Shown here one piece after another: positions 1 through 8,293 of a DNA stretch of 64,000 bases. The DNA is taken from the NCBI GenBank assembly GCA_949840885.1, contig CATKYJ010000004.1:62001-126000 (forward strand), given 5' to 3'. This DNA is from an uncultured Acetatifactor sp. (GTDB lineage Bacteria > Bacillota > Clostridia > Lachnospirales > Lachnospiraceae). The notes beneath the pieces were generated by a model. That model did not search any database. It had not been told where the DNA came from and worked only from the letters and a program-made list of their open reading frames with translations. A program made the translations under genes and the position numbers. How positions within the stretch are numbered: position 1 is the first letter of the stretch; every line of letters starts with the position of its first letter.

Positions 1-222
1 GACCTTGAAGCCGCCTATCTCATCCAAAGGCTGCAGTTTCTCGCCGCGCTGCGGTTTCAGATGTGTAGATTCCATTTCATCTCCTTCCAGTTGCTCCCAG
101 TCGTTCCCGGAATTCTCTGGCTTTGTCTCCCACCCGGAATTCCGTTTTCTCTTTACATCAGTCATGATTTCCTGTTCTGCGTCAGGATTTTCTCTGCCAA
201 ATAATCTCTTGACGATACCCAT
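1..222 (-). CDS. partial hypothetical protein, N-terminal 74 residues
   Basis: This is the N-terminal part of a gene that leaves the window on the left. It is not in the ORF track because its stop codon lies outside. The ATG is preceded by GGAGG about 8 bases upstream, and the frame stays open to base 1. The product begins MGIVKRLFGRENPDAEQ and is rich in charged residues, with no membrane segment or recognisable motif in the visible part. It lies downstream of the chemosensory operon but beyond a terminator-like hairpin, so it may be a separate transcript. I do not recognise the family. Confidence 0.6.
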   Translation of the reverse strand, partial: MGIVKRLFGRENPDAEQEIMTDVKRKRNSGWETKPENSGNDWEQLEGDEMESTHLKPQRGEKLQPLDEIGGFKV

Positions 223-300
223 TCCTCATGCCTCCACTCATCTTGTCTGATATCGTATTCACTTGTTTCTCACAGCCGTTCTTATTTGGGGAGAAAAACA

Positions 301-335
301 GCGCTGCAGGAAAAATACCCTCAGCGCCGCTCTCA
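301..335 (-). terminator. terminator ending the chemosensory operon
   Basis: On the minus strand GCGCTG and CAGCGC form a stem, extended by AGG/CCT past a one-base bulge, followed by TGTTTTTC. It lies just after the stop of the HPt gene. Confidence 0.55.
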
Positions 336-344
336 TTTTCATCC

Positions 345-698
345 CTAATCCATATTTTTCTCGATACAGGAAATGATCTCCTGCTGGACAGGCAATACCT
401 TTGCAAGAACCGCCTTTGCCTCTGCCGGCCTCTCCGTTCTAAGGAGGTTCAGCACTTCGCTATAGGACTCGTAAATCGGGGTAAGCGACAGGTTTCCGGC
501 CGTCCCCTTGATGGAATGCGCTTTTTCTATGGCATCTTTGTAGTCGTTCTCGTCAAAATCAGGATCCACGGCCTGTGTCTGTATCATTTTCACGAATGAC
601 CCCAGCAGCCTCTTGTAAAGCTTCTCATTCCCCATAAGACGCTTCAGCCCATCGTCCACGTCCGCCCCCAGGGCTCTCAGCTCATCTAACAGATTCAT
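345..698 (-). CDS. stand-alone HPt (histidine phosphotransfer) protein
   Basis: A 117-residue protein made of one HPt domain. The motif AHSIKGTAGNLS carries the phosphorylatable histidine. Such proteins shuttle phosphate between a hybrid kinase and a response regulator in the cytoplasm. It is the last gene of the chemosensory run, about 20 bases after the receptor gene. CheA already has its own HPt domain, so a second free one suggests an added phosphorelay branch. Candidate partners are the PAS kinase at 8294, the two regulators around it, or the hybrid kinase at 40261. The HPt call is firm; the partner is inference. Confidence 0.88.
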   Translation of the reverse strand: MNLLDELRALGADVDDGLKRLMGNEKLYKRLLGSFVKMIQTQAVDPDFDENDYKDAIEKAHSIKGTAGNLSLTPIYESYSEVLNLLRTERPAEAKAVLAKVLPVQQEIISCIEKNMD

Positions 699-716
699 TT
701 GCGCACCTCTTTCTGA

Positions 717-2072
717 TCAATACTTCCCAAAACCGTCGCCCAGGGAAATAACCTGCTCGTTGGCCGGGGATGAGGGATACGAGGAAGGACTCTTAAAGGA
801 GGAGACGGAGCCGCCGCTCTCGTTACCCAGGTGATAGATGGACAGCATCTCACGCATTCTGGAAGCCTGGTTGGACAGTTCTTCGCTGGCAGCCGCACAC
901 TCCTCGCTGGTGGCGGAGTTGGTCTGCACTACCTGAGATACCTGGCTGATGGCCTGCTCGATCTGGGCCACTGCGGTAGCCTGATAATTGGAAGATTCTG
1001 CAATGCCGTTAATGATGACCTCGCTCTCCTGAACCACTTTCGTAATCTCTTCCATGGCCTTTGCGGTTTCGTCTACAATCTTGGAACCGGAGTTCACCTT
1101 TTCGATGGAATCCTCAATCAGAGCGGAAGTCTCGCTGGCAGCCTCCGCACTCTTGGCGGCAAGGCTTCTGACCTCTTCTGCAACCACTGCGAAGCCCTTG
1201 CCTGCCTCGCCTGCCCTGGCCGCCTCAACCGCCGCATTCAGGGCAAGGATATTGGTCTGGAACGCAATGTCCTCAATGGTCTTGATGATCTTGGAAATAT
1301 TCTCGGAGGCCCTGTTGATATCCTGCATGGCAGCGATCGTGTCCTGCATCTGTACATTGCCTCTCTTTACGTCCTCAATGGCATGTACCACCAGCCTGGC
1401 TGCGGAATTGGCCTGCTCTGCATTCTGCTTTGTCTTCTCTGCGATTTCATCAATGGAAGCCGTAATCTGTTCAATGGCGCTGGCCTGCTCCGTAGAGCCC
1501 TGTGCCAGGGCCTGGCTGGCGCTGGCCACCTGAGAGGAACTGATGGTTACCTGGGAACCCGCATCGCTGATATTGCTCAGGGCATTGTGGTTGTCGTCCA
1601 CCAGCTTCTTCAGGGAATTTCCCAGCAGGTCGTCTGCGGACACCGGGTTGACCGTAATGGTCAGGTTGCCGTTGGACACCTCTTCCGCAATATGGGACTG
1701 ATATTTGATGTTCTCAATTACGCGGGTGTACTCATCCACCAGTTCGCCGAACTCATCGTTATTGTACTTCTCCATGTGAATGTCCACACGGCCCTTGGCG
1801 ATCTCCTTAGCTGCATCGGAGAGCTGCTTCACGGATTTCTCGATCGTCCTGATCAGCACCAGAGCGATGAAGAAAGTCAGCGCCATGGAAAGTACCGCCA
1901 TGCCTATCGTGAATATAGTGGAACCCAGCAGATAGGATGACTGCTTCTCAGGCTCAACGATATGAATGGCAGTCTTTGTGGACATCTGGCCGAATATGAT
2001 ATTGATCAGCACCAGAATACTCGGCACAAAAAAACCGATAATCAGTTTTGTCTTCATTTTCATGTCTTTCAT
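717..2072 (-). CDS. methyl-accepting chemotaxis protein with minimal extracellular loop
   Basis: A 451-residue receptor. TM1 (about residues 8-28) and TM2 (about 50-75) are separated by only about 20 residues, so there is no room for a periplasmic-type ligand domain. A HAMP segment and a second HAMP-like region follow, then the cytoplasmic signalling coiled coil with the conserved hairpin tip ([21 protein letters not shown]), which binds CheA and CheW. The C-terminal tail is a Ser/Pro-rich linker without an obvious CheR-docking pentapeptide. The start follows AAGGAG. It is encoded between cheW and the HPt gene. It probably senses a membrane or cytoplasmic state, or a partner protein; that is inference. 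Confidence 0.93.
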   Translation of the reverse strand: MKDMKMKTKLIIGFFVPSILVLINIIFGQMSTKTAIHIVEPEKQSSYLLGSTIFTIGMAVLSMALTFFIALVLIRTIEKSVKQLSDAAKEIAKGRVDIHMEKYNNDEFGELVDEYTRVIENIKYQSHIAEEVSNGNLTITVNPVSADDLLGNSLKKLVDDNHNALSNISDAGSQVTISSSQVASASQALAQGSTEQASAIEQITASIDEIAEKTKQNAEQANSAARLVVHAIEDVKRGNVQMQDTIAAMQDINRASENISKIIKTIEDIAFQTNILALNAAVEAARAGEAGKGFAVVAEEVRSLAAKSAEAASETSALIEDSIEKVNSGSKIVDETAKAMEEITKVVQESEVIINGIAESSNYQATAVAQIEQAISQVSQVVQTNSATSEECAAASEELSNQASRMREMLSIYHLGNESGGSVSSFKSPSSYPSSPANEQVISLGDGFGKY

Positions 2073-2088
2073 AATGAGTTATCTCCTT

Positions 2089-2601
2089 TCATTCCTCATT
2101 TTCTGTCATTGTCAACTCCATATCCACATTCTCTTCATCGTACAGCAGCTTCTCAGGGTCTAACAGAAGCTTTACCGCGTTCCCCACCTTGCCGATTCCG
2201 TAGACATACTTATGATGCCCCTTATCGCCACGCCCTATGGTGGGCGGCGGCAGAATATTCTCTTTCTGAATCTCCACCACCTCCGCGATCTGCTCCACGA
2301 TCAGGCCCACCGTGGTATCCTTGACCGTTATGACCAGAATGCAGGTCTTGTCATTATACTCGCACTCCCCCTGCTTGAACCGAACGCGGACATCCACCAC
2401 AGGGACGATCTTTCCCCGAAGGTTGATCAGGCCCTTGATGTAATCCTCTGTCTCAGGAATCTTCGTGATAGCCTGAAACTGGATAATCTGCTGTACATAC
2501 TGAATCTCCAGACCGAAATACTCAGATCCGGACTTGAATGTCATGTATTTATTTTCCTGTGTGTCCGGGCTGCCGGCACCGGTGTTCGTCATTTCATCCA
2601 T
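2089..2601 (-). CDS. cheW: chemotaxis coupling protein CheW
   Basis: A 170-residue CheW-domain protein (about residues 17-155) with the conserved core IKGLINLRGKIVPVVDVR. CheW bridges receptors and CheA in the signalling array. An AAGGAA ribosome site precedes the ATG. It lies between cheA and the receptor gene with short spacers, consistent with one operon. Confidence 0.95.
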   Translation of the reverse strand: MDEMTNTGAGSPDTQENKYMTFKSGSEYFGLEIQYVQQIIQFQAITKIPETEDYIKGLINLRGKIVPVVDVRVRFKQGECEYNDKTCILVITVKDTTVGLIVEQIAEVVEIQKENILPPPTIGRGDKGHHKYVYGIGKVGNAVKLLLDPEKLLYDEENVDMELTMTENEE

Positions 2602-2627
2602 ATGATTAGCCGTTCCTTTCTATGATT

Positions 2628-4796
2628 TTATTCTACCAGCCCAGGCGCATCCAGAATCAGAGCGATGCTGCCATCGCCCAGCTGCGTACAGCCGGACAGG
2701 CCCTTGACCTTCTTGATATATGAAGGAATCGGTTTTACCACGATTTCCTGTTCTCCCACCAGCTTATCCACCAGCAGGCAGATCTTCCTGTCCTCCACTT
2801 CGAGAATCAGCATCACGCCGTCCTCCACGGACTCCTGGTACTCCTCCAGTCCGTACCACTTGCCCAGTCGGATAACCGGATAGCACTCTCCGCGGATCAT
2901 GACGAACTCGTCGCCGTTGGGCTCGTGAATCATCATATCCTCTTTCACGCGGATAAACTGCTTGATGACACCTGTCTCCATGACAAAGGAGGAAGTCCCT
3001 ACCTCCATGACAATGCCATCGATGATGGCCAGAGTCAGAGGAATCTTCAGGCTCATGACACTGCCAAAACCGGGAGTGCTCTCAATCTCCAGCGCTCCGC
3101 CGATAGCCTGGATGTTCTGCACTACCACGTCCATGCCCACGCCGCGGCCCGAGTACTCGGTCACCACCTCATTGGTGGAGAAGCCGGGCAGCGTAATGAA
3201 CTGGTACACTTCCTTGTCGGTGTAGACGGAATCCGGCTTGTTGTCATCCAGGATGCCCTGCTTCCTGGCCTTGGCCAGAATCTTCTCCCGATCCAGACCC
3301 GTGCCATTGTCCTCCACGCTAATCCAGACCTTGCCTGCCTCTGTCTTTGCGGACAGGGTGACCTTGCCTTTCTCCGTCTTGCCGCTGGCCGCGCGCTCCT
3401 CATTGCTCTCAATGCCGTGGTCTACGGCATTACGCACCAAATGCATCAACGGATCGGAAATATGTTCAACGATGTTCTTATCCACCTCTGTGGAGTCTCC
3501 CACCATCACGAATTCAATGTCCTTGCCCAGCTTTCTGGACACATCAAAGACGATACGGTTCATCTTCTGGAATGTATTGGTCAGCGGCACCATCCGCATG
3601 GACATGATGACGTTCTGCAGATCCGTGGAAATGGATGCCAGCTGGGCCGCAGCCTTGTTGAAATTGTCCAGATTCAGTCCCGGCACTTTCAGGTCAGAGC
3701 TCTGCAGCACCACGGACTCGGAGATCACCAGTTCCCCGATCAGATCCATCAGCTGATCCATCTTGTTCACGTTGACGTTGATGAACGTTGCTTTCTCGCC
3801 CTTGGGCTTATCCTTGGCCAGTTTCTTCTGTCTGCCGGGCTCCTTGGACTGGATGACGAAATCGCCTGGGGTAATCTTTGGCGTCTCCGGCTTCTTCTCC
3901 ACAGACTTTTGCTCTTCCTGTGTCTGAGCAGCTTCCTGCTTCGCCTCTATGACCTCCACGCTGGATTCCAGGTCGATCTGGGGCAGGGGCTGCGTATCGC
4001 CAAAGTCAAATCCCAGCAGGAACTGATTGGCATCGCACTCAAAGACGTCCACTTTCTCAATATCGTATCCAACGCCTATCAGATCGCGCACTTCCTCTTC
4101 GCTGCACTGGGCTTGAAGCAGGACACGAAAGCCCTCCTTGATGATCTCGTCGCTGCACTTCTCGTCTGTCAGAAGATCCTCCGGGGAATACAGGATATCC
4201 TCTGCGATCTCCTTTAAGGCGTAGACCGTCTTGTATGCGTGCACATTGGCCATTTCCGTCTCCGGGAAAAAGTGGATGAAAATCTTGTAGAACCGGCTGG
4301 CAGCGGAAGCAACCGGCGCAATATAGAAATGTTTCGGCTCCTCATGCACGTTTTCCACAGCCGCGCCGCCCTCGCCCTGCCCGCCTCCGTTTTTGATCAT
4401 ATTTAGAAATTTGTCCAGATCCGCAATGATGTTCGTGGCATCGCCGTCCGCAGGATCGCCGTTACGGATCTTTTCCATCTCACTGGAAATGAAATCCTCC
4501 ACTTCCAGCACATGCTCCACCAGTTCCACATGGGGAACATTGTCCGGGTGGGATTCCCTCAGATAGAAAAAAACATCCTCCAGCTTGTGCGACACAGCCG
4601 TAATATTATCGAACATCATGATACCGGAAGATCCCTTGATGGTATGCATGGTCCGGAATATCTCGTTGATGCTGTCTTCATCAAAGCTGTCGGCATCCTT
4701 CTGCTCCAGCACGGTCTCCTGCAGCTGCTCCAGCAGCTGGGTATTCTCGAACAGATACATGTCCAACATGCTCTCGGTGTTAAAATCTCCCGCCAT
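2628..4796 (-). CDS. cheA: chemotaxis histidine kinase CheA
   Basis: A 722-residue CheA with the standard order. P1 is the HPt domain with His51 in MHTIKGSSG. A P2-like CheY-binding region covers about residues 160-265. An acidic/Pro/Gln linker follows, then P3 dimerisation (KMDQLMDLIGELVI), the P4 ATPase (HLVRNAVDHGIES and DNGTGLD) and a CheW-like P5 at the C-terminus. It autophosphorylates P1 and passes phosphate to CheY and CheB. The ATG follows AAAGGAG. Genes cheY, cheB and cheR lie upstream and cheW downstream. All key residues are present. Confidence 0.96.
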   Translation of the reverse strand: MAGDFNTESMLDMYLFENTQLLEQLQETVLEQKDADSFDEDSINEIFRTMHTIKGSSGIMMFDNITAVSHKLEDVFFYLRESHPDNVPHVELVEHVLEVEDFISSEMEKIRNGDPADGDATNIIADLDKFLNMIKNGGGQGEGGAAVENVHEEPKHFYIAPVASAASRFYKIFIHFFPETEMANVHAYKTVYALKEIAEDILYSPEDLLTDEKCSDEIIKEGFRVLLQAQCSEEEVRDLIGVGYDIEKVDVFECDANQFLLGFDFGDTQPLPQIDLESSVEVIEAKQEAAQTQEEQKSVEKKPETPKITPGDFVIQSKEPGRQKKLAKDKPKGEKATFINVNVNKMDQLMDLIGELVISESVVLQSSDLKVPGLNLDNFNKAAAQLASISTDLQNVIMSMRMVPLTNTFQKMNRIVFDVSRKLGKDIEFVMVGDSTEVDKNIVEHISDPLMHLVRNAVDHGIESNEERAASGKTEKGKVTLSAKTEAGKVWISVEDNGTGLDREKILAKARKQGILDDNKPDSVYTDKEVYQFITLPGFSTNEVVTEYSGRGVGMDVVVQNIQAIGGALEIESTPGFGSVMSLKIPLTLAIIDGIVMEVGTSSFVMETGVIKQFIRVKEDMMIHEPNGDEFVMIRGECYPVIRLGKWYGLEEYQESVEDGVMLILEVEDRKICLLVDKLVGEQEIVVKPIPSYIKKVKGLSGCTQLGDGSIALILDAPGLVE

Positions 4797-4863
4797 ATCT
4801 ATCTCCTTTCCCTGGCGCGTACCTGCCGCGCCTTACTCTCTTTTTGTCAGACAGCCAGGCTGC

Positions 4864-5256
4864 TCAGATCAGGTTCAGCTTCTTCAGTGCCTGTTCGAAG
4901 CGTTCCTGGTCAATGGGCTTTCCGGAGTATATGGTGCACCCCAGTTCAAATGCCATCTTTACATTCTTTTCCTCGTTCAGGGCCGTGGTCATGATGACCT
5001 TTACGGCCTTTTCCTCGGGAATGCCTCTTTCCTTTTCCAGATTTCGAATCCCCATCAGAGCCTGGTATCCATCCATGACCGGCATCATAATGTCAAGACA
5101 GACCAAATCGTAGGGCTCTTTGTCCTCCAAAGCCATCAGAAATGCGTCCACGGCCTCCATTCCGTCCACCGTAATGTCGCACTCACCGTACTTTGAGAGA
5201 AAGCTTGCCATAAATTTCCTTGTTGCGAAATCATCCTCCGCCAGCAGAATCTTCAT
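4864..5256 (-). CDS. cheY: CheY-like single-domain response regulator
   Basis: A 130-residue receiver domain with nothing else. Asp8/Asp9 form the acidic pocket, Asp55 in CLDIMMPVMDG is the phosphoacceptor, TT near residue 95 and the Lys in SGKP complete the active site. It is encoded between cheB and cheA, so CheA is the likely phosphodonor. The output target (flagellar switch or another effector) cannot be told here because no flagellar gene is visible. The ATG follows AAAGGAG. Confidence 0.93.
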   Translation of the reverse strand: MKILLAEDDFATRKFMASFLSKYGECDITVDGMEAVDAFLMALEDKEPYDLVCLDIMMPVMDGYQALMGIRNLEKERGIPEEKAVKVIMTTALNEEKNVKMAFELGCTIYSGKPIDQERFEQALKKLNLI

Positions 5257-5268
5257 GATTTTTCTCCT

Positions 5269-6303
5269 TTACATTTTATTCAATACCGCATATGTTCTTC
5301 CGGCAATGTCTCCCAGCTTTTCCTGGTACTCTACCGCCCCAAGGTCATACGCGACTTTCGGCATTCCATAGACTACGCATGTGCTCTCGTCCTGTCCGAT
5401 GGTCCTGGCTCCGGCCTGCCTCATGGCAAGCAGCCCCTTTGCGCCGTCCCCGCCCATCCCTGTCAGGATAATGCCCAGCGCATCGGCCCCGGCTGCTTTG
5501 GCTACGGAGTCGAACAGCACATCCACGGAGGGACAATGGCCGTTCACCCTGGGTCCCGGCTTGACCTCCACCTGATAGCCTCCGCCCACCTTTACCAGCT
5601 TCATATGTCTGTCGCCGCCGGGGGCTATCAGCATATGGCCCGGCAGAACCCGGTCCCCGGTCTCGGCTTCCTTGACATGAATCTGGCATTCATCGTCCAG
5701 CCTCTTTGCGTACATCTGTGTAAATCCGGGGGGCATATGCTGTACGCAGACAATTCCCGGGATGTCCGTGCCAAACTGCCGCACCACGGCGGAGGTGGCT
5801 TCCGTCCCTCCCGTGGAGGCGCCGATGGCCACCACCAGGTTCCCCCGTTTCACGGCCATGTGCTCCGAACCTCTCTGGTTCGTCATCACCGACTTCTTGA
5901 TATTGCTGATTCTGGCGCTGGAGGCGATTTTGATCTTCACCAGAAGTTCATTGCGCACAAAGTCCTCCAGCTGCTTCCTGCTGGACACCGCGGGCTTCGC
6001 CACGAAGTCCACTGCCCCGGCGTTCATGGCGTCAAACACCTTGTCGCTCAAGGAACTGATCACCACCACCGGGAGCGGATACTGCGGCATGAGTTTTCGC
6101 AGAAACTCGATCCCGTTCATCCTGGGCAGTTCGATGTCCAGTGTCATCACATCCGGCTTCAGCGCCAGAATCGCGTCCCTGGCCTCAAAAGGATCCTTGG
6201 CCGTCCCCACCACATTGATCGCCGGATCCCTGCCCAAATTTTGAACCAGCAGTTCCCTGAAAACAATGGAGTCATCTACAATCAAAACCTTAATCGGCTG
6301 CAT
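5269..6303 (-). CDS. cheB: chemotaxis protein-glutamate methylesterase CheB
   Basis: CheB removes methyl groups from, and deamidates, the receptor. The receiver domain has Asp56 in TLDIELPRMNG. The methylesterase domain has the Ser motif GASTGGTEA, the His in QHMPPGF and the Asp in LTGMGGDG. The ORF track starts at 6378, but its first 25 residues overlap the end of cheR and do not resemble CheB. The ATG at 6303 (MQPIKVLIVDDS) sits after a GGGGG run and matches the normal CheB N-terminus, giving 344 residues. It lies between cheR and cheY. Confidence 0.94.
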   Translation of the reverse strand: MQPIKVLIVDDSIVFRELLVQNLGRDPAINVVGTAKDPFEARDAILALKPDVMTLDIELPRMNGIEFLRKLMPQYPLPVVVISSLSDKVFDAMNAGAVDFVAKPAVSSRKQLEDFVRNELLVKIKIASSARISNIKKSVMTNQRGSEHMAVKRGNLVVAIGASTGGTEATSAVVRQFGTDIPGIVCVQHMPPGFTQMYAKRLDDECQIHVKEAETGDRVLPGHMLIAPGGDRHMKLVKVGGGYQVEVKPGPRVNGHCPSVDVLFDSVAKAAGADALGIILTGMGGDGAKGLLAMRQAGARTIGQDESTCVVYGMPKVAYDLGAVEYQEKLGDIAGRTYAVLNKM

Positions 6304-6322
6304 TCTCAACTGTCCCCCTCTG

Positions 6323-7129
6323 TCATTTCCTGAATATGGATGGCTGAATGATCTGAAACGGTGTGCTGTTGCGGTCAATGGTCTCCGTGGTTCCTATGAA
6401 CAGGTACCCTCCCGGCTCCAGCGCGTCATACACTTTCTGTACCACCTGCCGTTTCGTATTGTCGTCAAAGTATATCATCACATTCCGCAGGAATATGGTA
6501 TGCATCTTCCGCTTGAACGGAAACGGATCCATGAGATTGAACTGGCGGAAAATCACTTCGTCTTTCAGTTCCTGTGTAGCCTGATACTGCGTTCCGCCCG
6601 CCAGCTTATGGAAAAAGCGCTTCTTCCAGTGCTCCGGCACGTTCTTGAGCTGTTCGTCCGTATAAATCCCAACCATGGCTTTTTGCAGCACCTTGGTGGA
6701 AATGTCCGTGGCCAGCACCTTGGTATCCCACTTGTCCCGCTCCATCCCGAAGAAATCCGCCAGCACCATGGCTATCATATAGGGCTCTTCCCCCGAGGAG
6801 GCCGCGCCGCACCAGATCCGCAAATCCTTTCTGGCCGCCTCTTTCTGGCGAAGCCATGGGAGCACCTCGTTCTTAAAGAAATCAAAGTGCTCGAATTCCC
6901 TCATGAAATATGTATGGTTTGTAGTCAGGAAGTTCACCAGCATCTTTTCCTGATTGCCCGTCTGGTCATGCTCTACAGCATTCATGAATTCGTCAAAGGT
7001 CTTCCAGCCACCTCTTTTAATATAATTCTCCAGCCGCCCGTTGACAATGACCTTTTTTTGGTAAAGGTCGATTCCGTAGCGCTGCTTCATATGAGAAGCA
7101 ATCCGTATAAATTCCTCTTCCTTAATCAA
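6323..7129 (-). CDS. cheR: chemotaxis protein methyltransferase CheR
   Basis: A 268-residue CheR that methylates receptor glutamates using SAM. It has the N-terminal helical domain and the SAM-binding loop WCGAASSGEEPYMIAM, followed by the FLRNVMIYFD motif of the family. The start codon appears to be TTG, 11 bases after AGGAGG. Its stop lies 20 bases before the cheB ATG, consistent with co-translation. Confidence 0.94.
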   Translation of the reverse strand: MIKEEEFIRIASHMKQRYGIDLYQKKVIVNGRLENYIKRGGWKTFDEFMNAVEHDQTGNQEKMLVNFLTTNHTYFMREFEHFDFFKNEVLPWLRQKEAARKDLRIWCGAASSGEEPYMIAMVLADFFGMERDKWDTKVLATDISTKVLQKAMVGIYTDEQLKNVPEHWKKRFFHKLAGGTQYQATQELKDEVIFRQFNLMDPFPFKRKMHTIFLRNVMIYFDDNTKRQVVQKVYDALEPGGYLFIGTTETIDRNSTPFQIIQPSIFRK

Positions 7130-7207
7130 AGTTCATCCCACCTCCTGGTCAGACGGTCATGGCAAAAACCTCCGTCCCTGCGTTTTCTTGTGATTTCCGC
7201 CGTATGT

Positions 7208-8263
7208 TCAGCGTAACTGACGCGCTATCTTGCGGCATATTTTGAAAATATCGGGATTGAACTTTACTTTCACTTCCCCTTCCATGATTTTGAAAGCCTC
7301 TTCCCTACTGTAATTCTTCTTGTCTGTAAGAGCCAGGAAAGCCTGGACAATGGACACGATCTGCGCCGCCAGCGGGATCTCCTCCCCCTTAAGCCCTTTC
7401 GGATAGCCGCTGCCATCCCAGTTCTCGTGATGATAGTAAGCGATTTCCTGGGCCATGCGGACAAAGTCATTGTAGTCGCTGCCCACATGCAGGTCTCCCA
7501 AAAGCTTGGCGCCAATGGTGGTATGGGTCTGCACGATTGCCATCTCCCCGGCGTCAAAGGCCTCCCGCTTGCGCAGAAGTTCCAGAGGGATTCCGATATT
7601 GCCGATGTCGCACAAAGGCGCCGCCAGCTCAATGGTGTCAATAAAGGCATCGGAAATCTTATCTTCATATAAAGGGGAAAGCTGCATCCCCTGTGCCAGG
7701 GTCCTGCAGTTGCCTTTCAGACGCTCAATATGCTCCCCGCCGTAGCAGGAGTTTTGGGCTGCAATCCCTGCCAGCGCATACAGCACCTCTTTCTTCTCCT
7801 GTTCCATCTGCCTGAGCTGTTCGCTTAAGGATGCGTGGAGCCTGCGGTTCATATCCTCCAGCTCCCTGTTCGCCTCGTACAGTCGCAGATGGACTCCCAC
7901 CCTGGCCTGCACCACCTCGGGGAAAAAGGGCTTCGTAATATAGTCCGCCCCGCCTAAAGTCAGTCCCTCCATGATATCTTTCGGATTGTCATATGCGGAA
8001 ATAAAGATAATCGGGATTTTTTTTGTCTTTTTATCGCTTTTTAAGATCCGGCACAACTCATAGCCGTCCATTCCCGGCATAGAAATGTCGGACAGGATCA
8101 GCCTGGGGCGAACCTCACCAACCAGCTTCAGCGCCTCTTCCCCGCTACCCGCCGATACGGGTTCATATCCCATGTCGCGGATGATTTCCTCCAGAATGCT
8201 TCTGTTCACTTCCAGGTCATCCACAACGAGAATCCTCGCCGCGCTTTTGTCCGCCTGATCCAT
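7208..8263 (-). CDS. response regulator with degenerate HD-GYP domain
   Basis: The N-terminal receiver is complete (LSDISMPGMDG phosphoacceptor). After a coiled coil (about residues 130-170) there is an HD-GYP fold whose catalytic set is damaged: the usual HDIGKIG reads CDIGNIG, and the usual ADVFDAL reads VQAFLAL. The GYP segment (HHENWDGSGYP) is retained. HD-GYP enzymes hydrolyse cyclic-di-GMP; this one probably does not and may bind nucleotide or partners. The ATG at 8263 has GGAGG 8 bases upstream and is preferred over the GTG at 8272. It lies between the PAS kinase and cheR. The domain call is firm; loss of activity is inference from missing residues. Confidence 0.9.
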   Translation of the reverse strand: MDQADKSAARILVVDDLEVNRSILEEIIRDMGYEPVSAGSGEEALKLVGEVRPRLILSDISMPGMDGYELCRILKSDKKTKKIPIIFISAYDNPKDIMEGLTLGGADYITKPFFPEVVQARVGVHLRLYEANRELEDMNRRLHASLSEQLRQMEQEKKEVLYALAGIAAQNSCYGGEHIERLKGNCRTLAQGMQLSPLYEDKISDAFIDTIELAAPLCDIGNIGIPLELLRKREAFDAGEMAIVQTHTTIGAKLLGDLHVGSDYNDFVRMAQEIAYYHHENWDGSGYPKGLKGEEIPLAAQIVSIVQAFLALTDKKNYSREEAFKIMEGEVKVKFNPDIFKICRKIARQLR

Positions 8264-8293
8264 CCCCTGCACCTCCCCGCCTGCGAAATTCGT

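Noticed and set aside
831-1940. 369-codon plus-strand ORF
   Set aside because: It is the antisense shadow of the receptor gene, which has clear HAMP and signalling motifs; the plus-strand product resembles nothing.
2925-4217. 430-codon plus-strand ORF
   Set aside because: Antisense shadow of cheA; no ribosome site or recognisable motif.
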